The position numbers and the translations under genes are program-made. A stretch of DNA of 64,000 nucleotides from Notospermus geniculatus (lineage: Eukaryota; Nemertea; Pilidiophora; Heteronemertea; Lineidae), in NCBI GenBank assembly GCA_002633025.1, contig NMRB01001142.1, positions 91,585 through 155,584 of the forward strand, written 5' to 3'. The first letter of the stretch is position 1. Each line of letters starts with the position of its first letter. Under the pieces are notes generated by a model, which worked only from the letters and a program-made list of their open reading frames with translations, was not told the origin of the DNA and searched no databases. Below are positions 20,614-31,582 of the stretch, in pieces.

Positions 20614-21330
20614 GGAAGTACCCCTAAATCATCTTTTAATGGGTAGTTTTATGCCAGGCCGTGCACGAGATTCGATTTGCAATGGTTTCACTGAGTGATA
20701 TACAGATTTAAAAAAATAAAGATCGTTTGGTGAGAGCTCCGTTCGTTAATCGGCGAAGCGTTCAAGATCTGCATCTCAGGAAACATCTCGTCTCAGTAAC
20801 ATCGTAATCTCCGCAGACGATCAATTCAATGTTGGGATAAAGAATATTATTGAACCTTCATCCGCAATTTATGGTATATATCGACCAATCGGATGCATCA
20901 AAGCTTTTTTCTGCGGACCTTATCCCGGATATGACGAATCGAAGTAACATCTGTCTTATTACACATGGGATGTATCAAAAGAAGTTCGTAATTCATACAG
21001 CGTGGTCGGTGTACCGAGAGACTAGGCTCGTCCATTGAGTCTAGTGGGAATCGAAGTAGCCGATCATGGCTATACTTCACGCGTTGAGTGTTACTCATTC
21101 TACCTCTTACGGTAAAAAAAGTGTCGGGTGTGAGAGTAATGTGTCTGGCAGGCTATCCGCGGGCGTATGACTGTAAACCAATCTGTACTGTTACAAGCCA
21201 CGGCTTAAAGGGCCATTCTAAAATACCTTGGTATCTCGTGCGTATGTTTCAAATGGATAATACATTAGCCTCATTCTGAATGCAGCGGGTCTGGGTGACA
21301 CAACCAAGAACCCCGCCCAGTGTTTCCAAA
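20614..21330. other. Unassigned DNA
   Basis: No gene or inverted repeat recognised. Short ORFs overlap on both strands. Confidence 0.4.
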
Positions 21331-21442
21331 ATGGCGTTTGGCGTCCAACATTTCTCGCTTCGAGCATTCAGCGAGGTTGTGCAGCGAATGTCGGCGCGAT
21401 GGATACTCAGTGACCTATCCCAACGACGTTTTGTACCATTAG
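21331..21442 (+). CDS. Candidate first coding exon (speculative)
   Basis: CCAAAATGGCG at 21326-21336 is a strong Kozak context (A at -3, G at +4). The frame reads MAFGVQHFSLRAFSEVVQRM for its first 20 residues, then SARWILSDLSQRRF. A splice-donor-like AG|GTAAAT lies at 21441-21448. The frame also stays open to 21516. No downstream exon was identified and no family is recognised. Confidence 0.18.
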
Positions 21443-21689
21443 GTAAATATCCTGCGGGTAGTCCGTTGAAGAAAGCACCCTGCTATCTCATTTCGACTCC
21501 TGCAGCTTGCTGTTAGCGCTGCACACTGATGTACACGATGTAGGTACGATAATAGGTTTGTACACACAGTGCGTGATTCACTCATGTCGGGTCATTGACG
21601 GACGGAGCGTCCTCCCTGATATCTTAGGCCTATTTGGAATCAAACTGCACTGAATCCTAAATATGAATGTTATAGTTTGAGGTATTTTA

Positions 21690-21750
21690 GAATAGAAATT
21701 AATTCCTTAGAGCAGAAATTAATTCCTTAGAATAGAAATTAATTCCTTAA
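21690..21750. repeat. Three tandem copies of a 21 bp unit
   Basis: TTAGAATAGAAATTAATTCC is repeated three times, with the middle copy altered to TTAGAGCAG. Confidence 0.9.
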
Positions 21751-21765
21751 ACATGAACTGCACTC

Positions 21766-22340
21766 TTGCTAATAAATGTGGAATATTCTGAGAATTTCCA
21801 TTCATTTCCAATAAACGTTTTTCTGAATTATTTCTCTGCCTGTTGGTCGATTTCAATGAAACTTCATCAGCTGATGGGGACATTACGGGGCCAATGGTTG
21901 CTGTGGTTTGTGTTCCGAAACCAGTGCGTCGTGGATGTCGGGAGCGACCGCAATTTTAGTGAAAAATACCGCTTTTGAAAATTGGCTTGGCAGACTTCTA
22001 TCAAGTGGTGATAAATCACTTTTGTTAGCGGTTTTGTTTGAGGGTAAGAATTAAACTTTCAAAACAAATTCAGGAACTCAATTGCTACATGTATGCACAT
22101 CAGGGTGCTGAGGTTGATTTCTGCAAAACCGCGTTTTTTTACAAAACAATTGCGGCAGCTCCCTACACCCCCGTTGCACTGGTTTCAGAACATCAGCCAA
22201 AGCAACCATTGCCCCGTAATGTCCCCATCAGCTGATGAAGTTTCATTGAAATCGACCCAGACGCACAGAAATAATCAAAAAAAAACGTTTATTGGAAATG
22301 AATGGAAAAAATTCTCAGAATATTCCACATTTATTAGCAA
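21766..22340. mobile_element. 575 bp element with ~160 bp inverted ends
   Basis: TTGCTAATAAATGTGGAATA at the left is mirrored at the right. The match continues through CATTTCCAATAAACG, GAAACTTCATCAGCTGATGG and GACATTACGGGGC for about 160 bp. The high arm identity implies a recent element or gene conversion between arms. No transposase ORF. Confidence 0.85.
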
Positions 22341-23084
22341 TAGTGTATTTCTAGTGCGTTTCATCTCTAAAATCTGGACTCGCTTTATCTCGAATGACAA
22401 TTGCTTGAATATTCAGCAAAGCCTGTAAATATCAAATCTTTTCCCCTGCCGATTAAATACATGTAGTTACCTACATTGACGTCACATTTTATGACAAGTA
22501 TATCGAAGAAGTCTACACTGGTGCTAAAATTAGGATTGAACAAGGACAGACACGACATATTATAAAAAGTTAATTTGTTTTTAAAGAATGGTTGCTTATA
22601 AATAATAAATTTGTTTATAAATAACTGGTTTGCTTCTTAACAGTTGCTTTTTTCTATCCCGACTCGACTGGAAGGGTCGTTTTCTGCTGTGTAAGTAGTC
22701 CCTATACATTGACGTCATGGGCGGAAAATATATCGGAAATGTTTTATTTTTTACACAATATTTTTATAGTGACATTTTTATAATAACATTGGCGCTAGAA
22801 TTAGAAATGGACACAGCAAAAATGGCATGATATTGATCGAGATAAACTGGAGTACCGACGTGTCTGGGAAGGGTATATTGGAAATTGGAAAAAAATAAAA
22901 GCTAGCTGGTGCAGCGCATCATATCCAATAATAATAACGAAGACATTTCCAACAAAGATGGTGGCCTGCAAGTTCTCCACATGACGTCGTGGCCATTCAT
23001 TGTCCAAGAATGATATAACATTACGAAATGCATCCTCTCAGACAATTACAGTTTCCTAAATTAAAGTTTCCTAAACTTTTGTGC
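22341..23084. other. Unassigned DNA with a dispersed repeat
   Basis: 22950-23060 matches 16900-17030 in inverted orientation. The rest is AT-rich and unassigned. Confidence 0.4.
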
Positions 23085-23412
23085 CCTTTGCCCGCTTGAC
23101 CAACTTAGCACGCCAGAGCGCCCGGAGAAAATTTATAATATCATTACCGGCGTCGTAGCCCTGTTGGGTTTTTGCCGGAGGTGTGGAGTCCACGACGGGC
23201 CACAGTCCACCTGTGCGGGGCGTTTTACTTGCCCTATAGACACTCAGGTACAAGGGACCACGGCTTTTAGTCCCGTCCGACGGACCCTCAATTAATATTT
23301 CACAATTTTTGCTTCACAATTTTTTTGTTTATACCTTCGCCCGGAGTCGAACTCGCGCCGACACATTGCACAATTTGATAGTCAAGCGCGCTAACCACTC
23401 GACGGCTTATAC
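23085..23412 (-). mobile_element. tRNA-derived SINE-like sequence, related to SINE-A
   Basis: On the minus strand, 23340-23408 reads as a tRNA-like head: TCGAGTGGTTAGCGCGCTTG (A-box region) and GCGAGTTCGACTCCGGGC (B box). Downstream words TCCGTCGGACGGGACTAAAA and CTTGTACCTGAGTGTCTATA resemble the SINE-A body. Confidence 0.55.
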
Positions 23413-23440
23413 CGTCGAAGAGTGTGGTGTCACGAAGAGT

Positions 23441-23844
23441 TGGTCCGACTTTAAACTCCCTTCGCAGTTGTGAGTCGTGCCCCCTTCATTTTACTCGCTC
23501 TCTACAACTGCTTTACCGGTACTTCATGGAAGTTGCCGCGTTTGGTCAACAGATGGCGTCAGGGCCTGGCGCGAGTTTTACAGCCTATCAGCACGCTGCT
23601 TTCAGAACTCTTTGGCCCGTTGGCAACGGATGTTTTTGTGCTGCCATGGCTATGAACCGCTCGGCCAATGAAAAAGTGTCTCAGGCCAGCTTGGTTACCG
23701 GTTGCTCGGTGCTCTCATCGCTCGACTCTCTCAGCGCCATCTGTTGACCAAACGCGGCGAATTTTACGAAGTTAAGCAGTTGTGGAGAGCGAGTAAACCG
23801 AAGGGGGCGCGGTACACAACTGCGAAGGGAGTTTTGGTCCGACT
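23441..23844. mobile_element. Mutator-like MITE with 10 bp target duplication
   Basis: TGGTCCGACT occurs at 23441-23450 and again at 23835-23844, flanking a 384 bp element. Its ends are inverted for about 110 bp: AAACTCCCTTCGCAGTTGTG, CTCGCTCTC.ACAACTGCTT and CGTTTGGTCAACAGATGGCG. Long terminal repeats with a 9-10 bp duplication are the signature of Mutator-like elements. It interrupts a tRNA-like sequence. Confidence 0.85.
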
Positions 23845-23915
23845 GGGATCGAACCACAAGTCGGAACGGTGGCAGACACCGATGTTCCCACTCCGCCACT
23901 CTGACAGCTCCATCG
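23835..23915 (-). repeat. tRNA-like sequence (SINE head)
   Basis: Minus strand: an A-box match TGGCGGAGTGGG and a B-box match GGTTCGATCCC about 45 bases apart, the layout of a class II tRNA-like SINE head. Acceptor-stem pairing is not convincing, so it is not called a tRNA gene. The Mutator-like element sits just beyond its B-box side. Confidence 0.4.
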
Positions 23916-23980
23916 CTGATGGTCTACCACTCCACTCCCGGAAAGGGCCGAAACCCTTCCCGCAATCCTCCATACGTTAA

Positions 23981-24564
23981 TCCCATTTATATCCCAGTCT
24001 TATTGTATTAGTTTGTTCCGGTGTGAACCCATCAGATAATTGAGTGAAGATGTTATGAGAGGCCGGTCACTCTAATTCTAAGCTCTAACTCATGACGAAT
24101 ATGGCCTCGCGGAAATGTAATGAAAGTGGAATGACGGACACAAGGGACACAGAGGTTAAAGCGAACTGGTCGTGCCTCAATCTGAAGAGGTCGCCACCAT
24201 CGTTCCTCAGCTAAGACCTCTGAAAAGGGCTGGAACCCAGCACAAGATTCTTGTGCTCATCGATTTTACAAATAATTTGATAAAATAATCTTACCGAAAA
24301 TTAGAATTTTTCCAGTATTTGTAAAATTACTACTATTTTAACATTCCGTTGGGTATTCGATGTTTTATTGTGGAAAAAAGAACAAACTCTTTCGAATCCC
24401 TACGCAATTTGCTGTGCAACGGTCAGAAATTCATCCGCCACCAACAATGCATTTACACTGTGGAAAAGTAGTAATGCACCGGTCTAGCCCTTTCCAGAGT
24501 TTAATGTGGCATTGAACTCTGGGTACGAGATTGGTCATGCCTGTCAAGGTTCTAAGAAGGCAAA
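23981..24564. other. Unassigned DNA
   Basis: No gene or element recognised. Confidence 0.4.
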
Positions 24565-24830
24565 CGCCGCCATCTTGAATCTATTACTTCACTCACATCG
24601 GGAATTTACAGCCGACTAAGTGCATATTTGCACAACTGCTGTGGCTTTGCTGCTTCGAATACCATTTAAAACAGGTCAACTGCAAATTTAGGCTTATCTA
24701 GGGATGTAATCCGCTAAAATACGAAATTTGTAATTTGTAAATTTGTGAATTTCGTATAGGCCGCGAAATTATTCTTGGTGTCATTTTTTGACTACCGCGA
24801 CTTATTCCCTTTAAGGACGTGAATGACAAC
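24565..24830. repeat. GCCGCCATCTTGAATC dispersed repeat, copy 1
   Basis: A 265 bp unit, about 80% alike by eye to 42205-42458. It runs from GCCGCCATCTTGAATCTATTA to CTCCCTTTAAGGAC-like sequence (here TTCCCTTTAAGGAC). AAGATGGCGGC on the other strand matches a YY1 site. Confidence 0.75.
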
Positions 24831-25674
24831 GTAAATGACTAAAATGTGTGGCTCAAAAAAACTGCAAAGCTTACTTCGATCTACTCAGAACCCCCAAACT
24901 GGTTCATAGCAATGGATGGAGAAACTTCCTACAGAAGACACCGAGATATCCCGATTCGGTCAAATGGTTGGAGCTCCAGGCCCTATTTTGAAAAGCAAAA
25001 TCGAGGTGCAACCATGCAGAATTTGGAGTTCGCCCGTAACTTGCTCAAAGGACCTCTGACTTTGATTCACAAAAATGTCTCTGGTGCTAAAAGTACTGGA
25101 CCGAATCGAGATATCTTGGTGTCATTTTTCTCCTAGAAAGATTTCCTACCCATTCCTTCCGGTGATTTGGGACTGAGTGTAGTGGAAGGATGCTTGTGCG
25201 TTTTTTGTTCCACCCCTTTGGCCTCGTGGAAGTTTTTACCCGGAAACTCTTGTTTCCTCCTACCGTACATGAATTTATCCAATATTGTCAAATGTTATTG
25301 TAAATTCAAAATAACGCTAAGAGCCACAATCTACTTCGGGAAGGAAATTTTTATCACCACTCCGTTGACATAAGTTTTTTTTACTTGTAACTGCAATTTA
25401 TGCGTTTGTCCGTTTCATAAACATGTTGTTCAATTTTCAATCACCATCAGTCCATTTACAGACCTGAGCGCATTGAATTTGCTCTTCTGATATTGCGTGT
25501 GGTTTGTTGACAACAGCCACATTAAACACACAAACAAAGTGATTTTGATTGGAAATAGTGAAAACTAATAAAAAAGGTGCGAATCAACAGCGAGGGACGC
25601 CGGAAGGTAAACAAACCGCGCATCACCGATTCCAGTTTGAAACGTCAAGTCATCAACACCCGCCAATCAAATTA
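24831..25674. other. Unassigned DNA
   Basis: CCGAGATATCCCGATTCGGT near 24940 and ACCGAATCGAGATATCTTGG near 25099 are an inverted pair, suggesting a short decayed element. Nothing else recognised. Confidence 0.4.
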
Positions 25675-26462
25675 GTATGGACCGTTATAACCGCAAAAAA
25701 GACGTCACAATATAAAGACGTTGTCATTCATGGTCTCTGGAGAGTCGTTGTCATGTTATCTCGAGTCGTAGCCGAGAAAGACGTTGGGACGATCTCAAGT
25801 CGTAGGTAAAGCCCCCGTCACATATCCATTCCGGGGCCCGTACGGCGAGTAAAAACAGATATTTTGGCCAATTTCTACGGTGCCCAGTTTGATCCAGTCT
25901 AATTTCCACTTATCTATTGAGGCGATTTCGGCATAATTCATCTTAGATCCGTGTTTCAGTCTCTAGAATCCACGGCAAGCCGCTGGGTGGGGAAAACTGT
26001 ACGGGGCCCGGTGCATTTGTGACTTAGGCTTTAGAAGGACGTTGGGTGGTGCTGTAGTTGTAGGACTGATCTGGAGTCGTTGGTGATATACTGGGTTACG
26101 AAATTCAAAGACTTTGTAAAATTCAATTTGCTGCGACTCCAGATCAACCAGATGACTACAGCGCCACCCAACGTCTTTCTCAGAAACGGCTCGAGATCAC
26201 CCTGACCACTGCAGCGCCACCCAACGTCTTTCTTATTTACGACTTGATATCCTTACGACTGCAGCAGCATCCGACATTTTTTTAGCTACGACTCGATACC
26301 CAGACGACTGCAGCGCCACCCAACGTCTTTCTTATCTACGACTCGAGGTCATCCTGACGATTACTGGCCACCTAATGTCATTTTCAGCATTAACTCGAGG
26401 CTCATCACAACAATTAGAGATCATGACCAACAACGTCTTTTTTGCGGATATAACCGCCCATA
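25675..26462. mobile_element. FB-1 foldback element, copy B
   Basis: Left end TATGGACCGTTATAACCGCA; right end GCGGATATAACCGCCCATA. The right arm has four to five tandem ~60 bp units (CTGCAGCGCCACCCAACGTC, TTTCTTA..TACGACTC). The left arm has about two inverted units. A separate MITE at 25808-26032 is inserted in the left arm. Confidence 0.85.
25808..26032. mobile_element. MITE nested in FB-1 copy B
   Basis: Imperfect inverted ends: AAAGCCCCCGTCACATATCC and TTTGTGACTTAGGCTTT, with GGGGCCCGTAC and GTACGGGGCCC inside. It splits an FB-1 arm unit (..GTCGTAG | AAGGACGTTGGG). Confidence 0.75.
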
Positions 26463-26728
26463 TACAAGGACGGGGAAGACGTACGATTCAAATTAGTTTT
26501 GATCAATGGCCAAATGATTATAAATTTCACAGCAATGAATCTTATTTCGTATTAAATTCACGCTTGGCGAAATACAATTCAAACAAGTTAATCAACCCTA
26601 CTCCAACCATTTTTTTCTCACTAATTCGATATTCTTCACTATTACGAGATTTTTTACTACGAATCGACTTTCCAGTGACCAAGGCATGAGCAAATCTGCC
26701 TCGAGCAGTAATAGATAGTAAGTATCTC
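26463..26728. other. Unassigned AT-rich DNA
   Basis: No gene or element recognised. Confidence 0.4.
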
Positions 26729-26825
26729 ATCCTCCCAAAGCAGGGCTTTGGTCTCGTTCCTCTTCATACACTCGCACGAGTGGAGGAAGAGGAGCGAGGT
26801 AAAAACCCCTGCTGTGGGAGGATGT
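26729..26825. mobile_element. GCAGGG-type MITE
   Basis: CATCCTCCCAAAGCAGGGCT at the left and CCCCTGCTGTGGGAGGATG at the right are inverted, with GTTCCTCTTC and GAAGAGGAGC inside, around CACTCGCACGAGTG. Other copies are at 3823 and 44870. Confidence 0.8.
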
Positions 26826-27636
26826 AGTATCTCCACTGAGATTCAGCGGGCGTGCGGTTGATGATTGAAGGAATAGCTACACTGTACACTACAGTGTATT
26901 TGTTAGTACACGATAGAGCTCTTACTAAAATCGACGATGTCCCCACTGATTCTTTGGCCGCAGTTACGTAAGATCCAATTTCCCACACGTCGTTTGAGAT
27001 TTAGGGCAAACAATAATAATGGGTTTCTAAAAAAAGGTGAAAGACATTTGATAGCTTCCTACCGGACTCGAACCCACGGGCCCTCGAAAGAAACTAGAAA
27101 CTATAATAGACAGTGTACAAAATAGGCACAAAATGCAGGCGATATAAAACTTTTCGACAGGCACTGTGCCCTGAAAATGCAGACATTTCATTTTTCAAGT
27201 ATCCAGAGGAACATTTTTACCAAACTAATGTTAGTGCGTCAGCTTACTTTCGCCGTATTGCTTTGTTTTCCACGCGATGTAATATTTTGTGCGTCAGTTT
27301 ATTTTTATTGGTTGCTATGACTGTGTTTTGTTTCTCACTAGTTGTAACAATTTGCCTCTCAGCCAACTCTTTGTTCTGGGTTATTTTTCACTAGCTGTAA
27401 CATCATCACCATTGCTGTTTTTATGAGTTGTGCTTGTTTTGTTTTTTACCAGCTGTAACACTCTTTCCAATGTTATTTTTTCCTCGCAACACGCTAAAAA
27501 ATTTGTTGTGGAAAAAATCACTGTAGAGTCATGAATACGTATACGAAATATTAGCCTGGCCATAATCCCATGTGGGCCTCCGTATGACACCAGTCCGGCA
27601 GCAAGGTACACAAATCCTTGCCAACCGAATTGACAT
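26826..27636. other. Unassigned DNA
   Basis: No gene or inverted repeat recognised. Confidence 0.4.
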
Positions 27637-28011
27637 TCATATGGGACTCACGCCAGTGTAACTAGATAATTTGCCGGGGGTGTGCATAATTAATTGTGTT
27701 ACGGTTGAGAAATGAAAGGTATATCCGTCAATTCTCGCCAATTCACGCGAGACTTTGAGCAATAAGGCGACGGACACACCAATGGGATGACGAGTACCTC
27801 GTCGACAATTTGATATGAGCTGCAGCACCATGGTTATGTGGGTGTATACAGTTCTGGAAAGAATTATTAGACCACCTATCGTTGACTCACTCACGCCTAT
27901 GGTTTCAGAAAGGGCTCGCGACCGTGAAGCCATTGTTAACCGGCGTGTCCGTGCAGCGTGTAGCTCTGTATGATTGCAGCCTGAACGGATGACGCACACG
28001 CGTAGATACAC
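27637..28011 (-). CDS. Unassigned 124-codon ORF
   Basis: One of the longest gap-free ORFs that does not overlap a recognised repeat. It includes MASRSRALSETIGVSESTI, which has a loose helix-turn-helix spacing, followed by STIGGLIILSRTVYTHITMV. The remainder is not clearly protein-like and the plus strand is partly open too. It could be a decayed transposase N-terminus or a chance frame. I do not recognise it. Confidence 0.2.
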   Translation of the reverse strand: MYLRVCVIRSGCNHTELHAARTRRLTMASRSRALSETIGVSESTIGGLIILSRTVYTHITMVLQLISNCRRGTRHPIGVSVALLLKVSRELARIDGYTFHFSTVTQLIMHTPGKLSSYTGVSPI

Positions 28012-28257
28012 TGCTTTACTATAATTCGAACACGACTACCTTACGATTTCTTTGCAGTACATTGAATGGCTGGACTAGTCCGACAACCATCACGTGCATG
28101 AATAAAGGAAAGTACAAGAATAGCGTGTGATAATCAATGGTTGATTCTTAATGCCTGTTAATTATTTATCGGAAGAAATTGAACGAAAACAGATGACTTT
28201 GTCCGTTTCTATCAATCGTTATCAATTGCATATCGAAGAATGAAGCCCCTAAAGGTA

Positions 28258-28745
28258 CTATTACACCAAAGCAGTTCTCAAAACCTCCTGTCCCGTCCTA
28301 AAAAATCGTAATACTGGGAGCAGAACGTATAACGTTGGCCAAATTTCTTTTGGCAAGGCTTCGTATCGTTGAACCGTGTCACGTACATGTATGACGTATC
28401 GAGCTACCTTAATGCATTTTCTATTAAAGTCATAGGGCCTACGTCATACGTGATACGGATCGACGATACGGAGCCTCCCCAAAAGTCCCTAATATCTCGA
28501 AGTTCTGGAGCACTCGTTCCCTCCGAGCCTGTCCATGAAGTTCGTAAAAAGACTGTAAAATGTTGACATTACGTCCACTCCGTTCGCACACAGTTTGAGC
28601 CCGTTCGGCAACATTTTCAAGAACGTACTGAGAACTAGCTCAGTGTGATGGGGGCATTATTTGGCCAACATTACACGTTCCAGCCCGTTTTAGATTTTTT
28701 AGGACGGGAGAGGAGGTTTTGAGAACTACTTCATTGTGACAGTAC
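28258..28745. mobile_element. TCACACTGA-type element, composite copy
   Basis: Left: AGCAGTTCTCAAAACCTCCT and GTCCTAAAAAATCGTAAT. Middle: CTACGTCCACTCCGTTCG-like words and CTGAGAACTAGCTCAGTGTG. Right (28656-28740): an inverted copy of the left end. The unit is the same as the three copies at 63093-63905. It is interrupted at 28345-28490. Confidence 0.75.
28345..28490. mobile_element. TAG-type MITE nested in the composite element
   Basis: GGCTTCGTATCGTTGAACCG on the left and GATCGACGATACGGAGCC on the right are inverted, as are ATGACGTA and TACGTCAT inside. The right end reads ..AAAAGTCCCTA, like the TAGGGA ends of the TAG-type group. Confidence 0.7.
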
Positions 28746-28787
28746 CTTTACTCGGCGTTCCGCTCTTATACTCAATATAGAGTTTTG

Positions 28788-28901
28788 GCAAAGCCCCCGA
28801 AACGCCAACGCAAACGTGTATCCTTTTGTTCGGTGCTCTGTTCGTGGCATCGAACAATGTGTTTGGCGTTGTTGTTTCGGTGGCTTGGCGAAAACTCCCT
28901 A
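28788..28901. mobile_element. TAG-type MITE, GCCCCCGAAACGCC subfamily copy 1
   Basis: Starts TAGAGTTTTGGCAAAGCCCC and ends GGCTTGGCGAAAACTCCCTA. Inner words are CGAAACGCCAACGCAAACG and ATCCTTTTGTTCGGTGCTC. A cleaner copy is at 47831-47962. Confidence 0.75.
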
Positions 28902-28973
28902 ATATTTCAACATCTACCGAAGTCCAGCGATGGCATATTCTTGTTCTCACATCCTATGGAATAGGGCCTGGTT

Positions 28974-29150
28974 GCACAAAACTCACGATAGCGCTAACTT
29001 TATGTTAGATGGCGTAAAAATCCATTGTCGTTTTACTGCATTTGACATAAAGTTAGCGCTAACACCAAGTTGGCGCTAACATTAGCGGCAAAGTTCCTGA
29101 TGGAACATGATGCTGAGGATGATGATGATGAGTTTTGTGCAACCTAGCCC
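28974..29150. mobile_element. GGTTGCACAAAACTCA MITE
   Basis: GGGCCTGGTTGCACAAAACT at the left and AGTTTTGTGCAACCTAGCCC at the right are inverted. The interior repeats TAGCGCTAAC three to four times in both orientations and ends in a short (GAT)n run. Confidence 0.75.
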
Positions 29151-29558
29151 AGATTGAAAAATATTTGAAGAATGTTGTTCCTATCGACCACACGAAGAAC
29201 GTTTCTCGAACATTTTCCAAATCATTCCCAACGATTTTTAGAAAACAGCAGAAGATACTGCTTGCTGAAACCTTGGGGTAGATGAGTCAAGGAGAGTCTT
29301 GATATAAACACGACTGCATGTTAGTGATATCTGTTTGTCATTGAATAATAATGGACGAAGATATAGTATTCATTGCCGGTTTGCTATGATACATAAAGTG
29401 CAGGGGGTACAGTCACTGACCCACCGGATATTATTCTGAGCCGGGACAGATTGGCTCATTCATTGCAGCATCCGAAGGCGTGAACCTGCTGCGGAGAGCA
29501 GCGTAATAAGAGGTGGGATATAAGACACAGTATAGCGACATTCAGCGTATCGGCAGTA

Positions 29559-30480
29559 ATGAAGAGACTATTCGATTACCTTGATATCGGAAACAAAATG
29601 AAAGCGGTGGCGGGACTTGCTTCCCCCAAAAGCCACGACTCTGTCACCCACGCCAACGATTTTTTGCCCCTTGCCGAGTGCACACGTACGGACAAAGCCT
29701 ACACCTCTCCCAAAAAGCGGCGGGGCCACTTGACTCAGGAGAAATCATCCGGTTGGCCATGGACGGACTCACCTTGCTGGCTGATCAATGCAAGAGATGA
29801 ACTTCTACCGCCGTGCCAGTATTAATCGTGTTCTGCCTGGTGTGAAGGTCAAGACTGAGTCTAACCTGGGCCATGTAGAATTAGCGGAATCAGCAGATCT
29901 GGCGGATTTAGCGGATTCTGTATAAAATTGAATAAAATTCGATGATGAATGGAGACTAATTAAGTAATACGATTTTTCATGCGTCCCACAGATTATAAAG
30001 GGCCGCGAAAATAACTTTTACAGTCGGTAATCCAAATAGGGCAACAAAAATGGTCTGCAGGAATAGTTCGGCCAGTTGCGGTTCGCGACGCTCTTGCGGC
30101 TTTTCCTTTATAACCTGTGCAGTACATAGAACACTTGAAAAACTATATTGCTAAAATTAGCTTCCATTTGTTATCAAATTTTATTCAATTTAATACAGAA
30201 TCCGCTAAATCCGCCAGATCCGCTGATTCCGCTAATTCTACATGGCCGTCTAACCTGCTGTTCGGGAATAAGGACCTACAGGCGAATATTAAAGAAGTAA
30301 TGGAGGGAGAGAAGTTGGGCTCTGGGTTCTCCTAGGTCGCAAAGGGGCAAAAAAGCACGAAGTCAAAGCAACCCAAGCAAGGAGGACCAGCAAAGAGACC
30401 CCGACTCACCCCGGCCCCCTGGGTCGGAAACTATCAGTTTCAGAACCCGGCTGCGGCAAACGGTTTCAAGAAGCAAGCTT
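29559..30480 (+). pseudogene. Decayed DIRS-like gag ORF, interrupted
   Basis: The first frame from ATG at 29559 reads MKRLFDYLDIGNKMKAVAGL and runs on to SPKKRRGHLTQ. One frame over, it reads RLAMDGLTLLADQCKR then a stop, and then NFYRRASINRVLPG. After skipping the inserted element at 29869-30247 it continues LLFGNKDLQANIKEVMEG. The pattern (A..GL.LLA, RR..IN..L, LLFG..L...IKE, then a basic tail) resembles the gag-like ORF1 of DIRS-type tyrosine-recombinase retrotransposons. Frameshifts, a stop and the insertion show that it is dead. The family call is from memory of the pattern, not a search. Confidence 0.35.
29859..30257. mobile_element. Mutator-like MITE with 10 bp target duplication, in gag remnant
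   Basis: GTCTAACCTG occurs at 29859-29868 and 30248-30257. The 379 bp between has inverted ends of about 65 bp: GGCCATGTAGAATTAGCGGA, ATCAGCAGATCTGGCGGA and TTTAGCGGATTCTGTAT. Removing the element and one duplication rejoins an open frame across the flanks. No ORF of its own. Confidence 0.85.
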
Positions 30481-30626
30481 AGTCATACGCTAAAACATGT
30501 AAAAGACTCTTGCAGCAGGTGATATTTGTGGTACCAACCATCTCCTGAAATACATTACGTCATGGAAATGAAGTCCAATTTCGTGTTCCGTACCTCGTGT
30601 TTCGTCACATTTGCAAAACCTCACTA
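30481..30626. mobile_element. TAG-type MITE, right-half fragment
   Basis: Matches the right part of 19698-20106, from GTCATACGCTAAAA through GATATTTGTGGTACCAACCA to the end TTGCAAAACCTCACTA. The left half is absent. Confidence 0.75.
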
Positions 30627-31216
30627 TTACTCTTGCTGTTACACTTCAAACTGCAGTTACTTTTCTTTTATGAGCACGTTGATACTGTGTGACAGTGAAA
30701 AGCGCTTTTAAAGTGCAACATACGGAAGTAGTCATGTAATTACTCAAACTGTCCAGGAATTGCGAACATTCTATCAAATATTTGCAGACCTGGGTGCGGC
30801 GTTGTATTCGGGTCATGTAACCGTTTGTTTCGCTTTATAAAAAACGCCCGACTCCGCTGAAAAATATTCTTAATTTGTTGATGGATGCCACATCAAAGAC
30901 CAGAGAACAACCCCGACAATAACGGAAATGAAATCGGGAAATTTTCCACATGCGCATGCGCAATAGAAAAAAAATAATGGCGTAGTACCAGAGCTAGGCG
31001 CTAAAGTAGATTACCTTTCTGACTGATCAACGGGTGGGTATAAAAAACTGACCACGGAGATCTATGTGGGGTTGGTCCGAAGGTTGTTCCTGACTAATTC
31101 GAAAGTATATACACGAATGAAAAAAAAGCTTTTATCTGAATTGCAAAGGGGAAATAGACGGTCATAGACTTTGCCAGGAGTTGATATTGCGAATGGAACT
31201 TCCACCAGCGGACATC
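30627..31216. other. Unassigned DNA
   Basis: No gene or inverted repeat recognised. Confidence 0.4.
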
Positions 31217-31303
31217 TATGGGCGGTTATATCCGCAATAAAGACATTACAAAATGAAGACGCTGTTGGTAATGATCTATGATCTGTGCGCGTTGTGATGT
31301 CAG
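31217..31303. mobile_element. FB-1 fragment, left end only
   Basis: TATGGGCGGTTATATCCGCA then AATAAAGACATTACAAAATG and GTTGGTAATGATCT, as in the left ends of the other FB-1 copies. No matching right end follows. Confidence 0.7.
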
Positions 31304-31510
31304 TAAGAAAATAAAATAAATCAATAGATCAATAGATTTAATCACTAGTGACACCTATTGAGGCAGTGAGTTAGGTTCCTCATAGGAAACTAGAGTGCCC
31401 GTCGAAAATCTGCATTGTCAAAGAGAACCACGAAAGACAAAAACCAACTGGGAATCGAACCCTGATCACCAAACGAGAGAGGCGCCGATATTCCACTACA
31501 CCAGTGTAAT
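31300..31510 (-). mobile_element. tRNA-derived SINE-like sequence
   Basis: Minus strand: a head at 31443-31510 with A-box-like TGGTGTAGTGGAATA and B box GGGTTCGATTCCCAG, similar in layout to tRNA-Glu or tRNA-Asp. About 130 bp of unrelated body follow, with a tail of repeated CAATAGAT words. No canonical acceptor stem, so it is not a tRNA gene. Confidence 0.5.
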
Positions 31511-31582
31511 AGAATATAATGCTCCCGATATAGGATGTCCCTTAACATTTCCGGATTAAGCGGCACCATTGAATTGTACTCT

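Noticed and set aside
23702-23980. 92-codon plus-strand ORF
   Set aside because: It spans the right arm of the Mutator-like element and a tRNA-like sequence, so it has no coding value.
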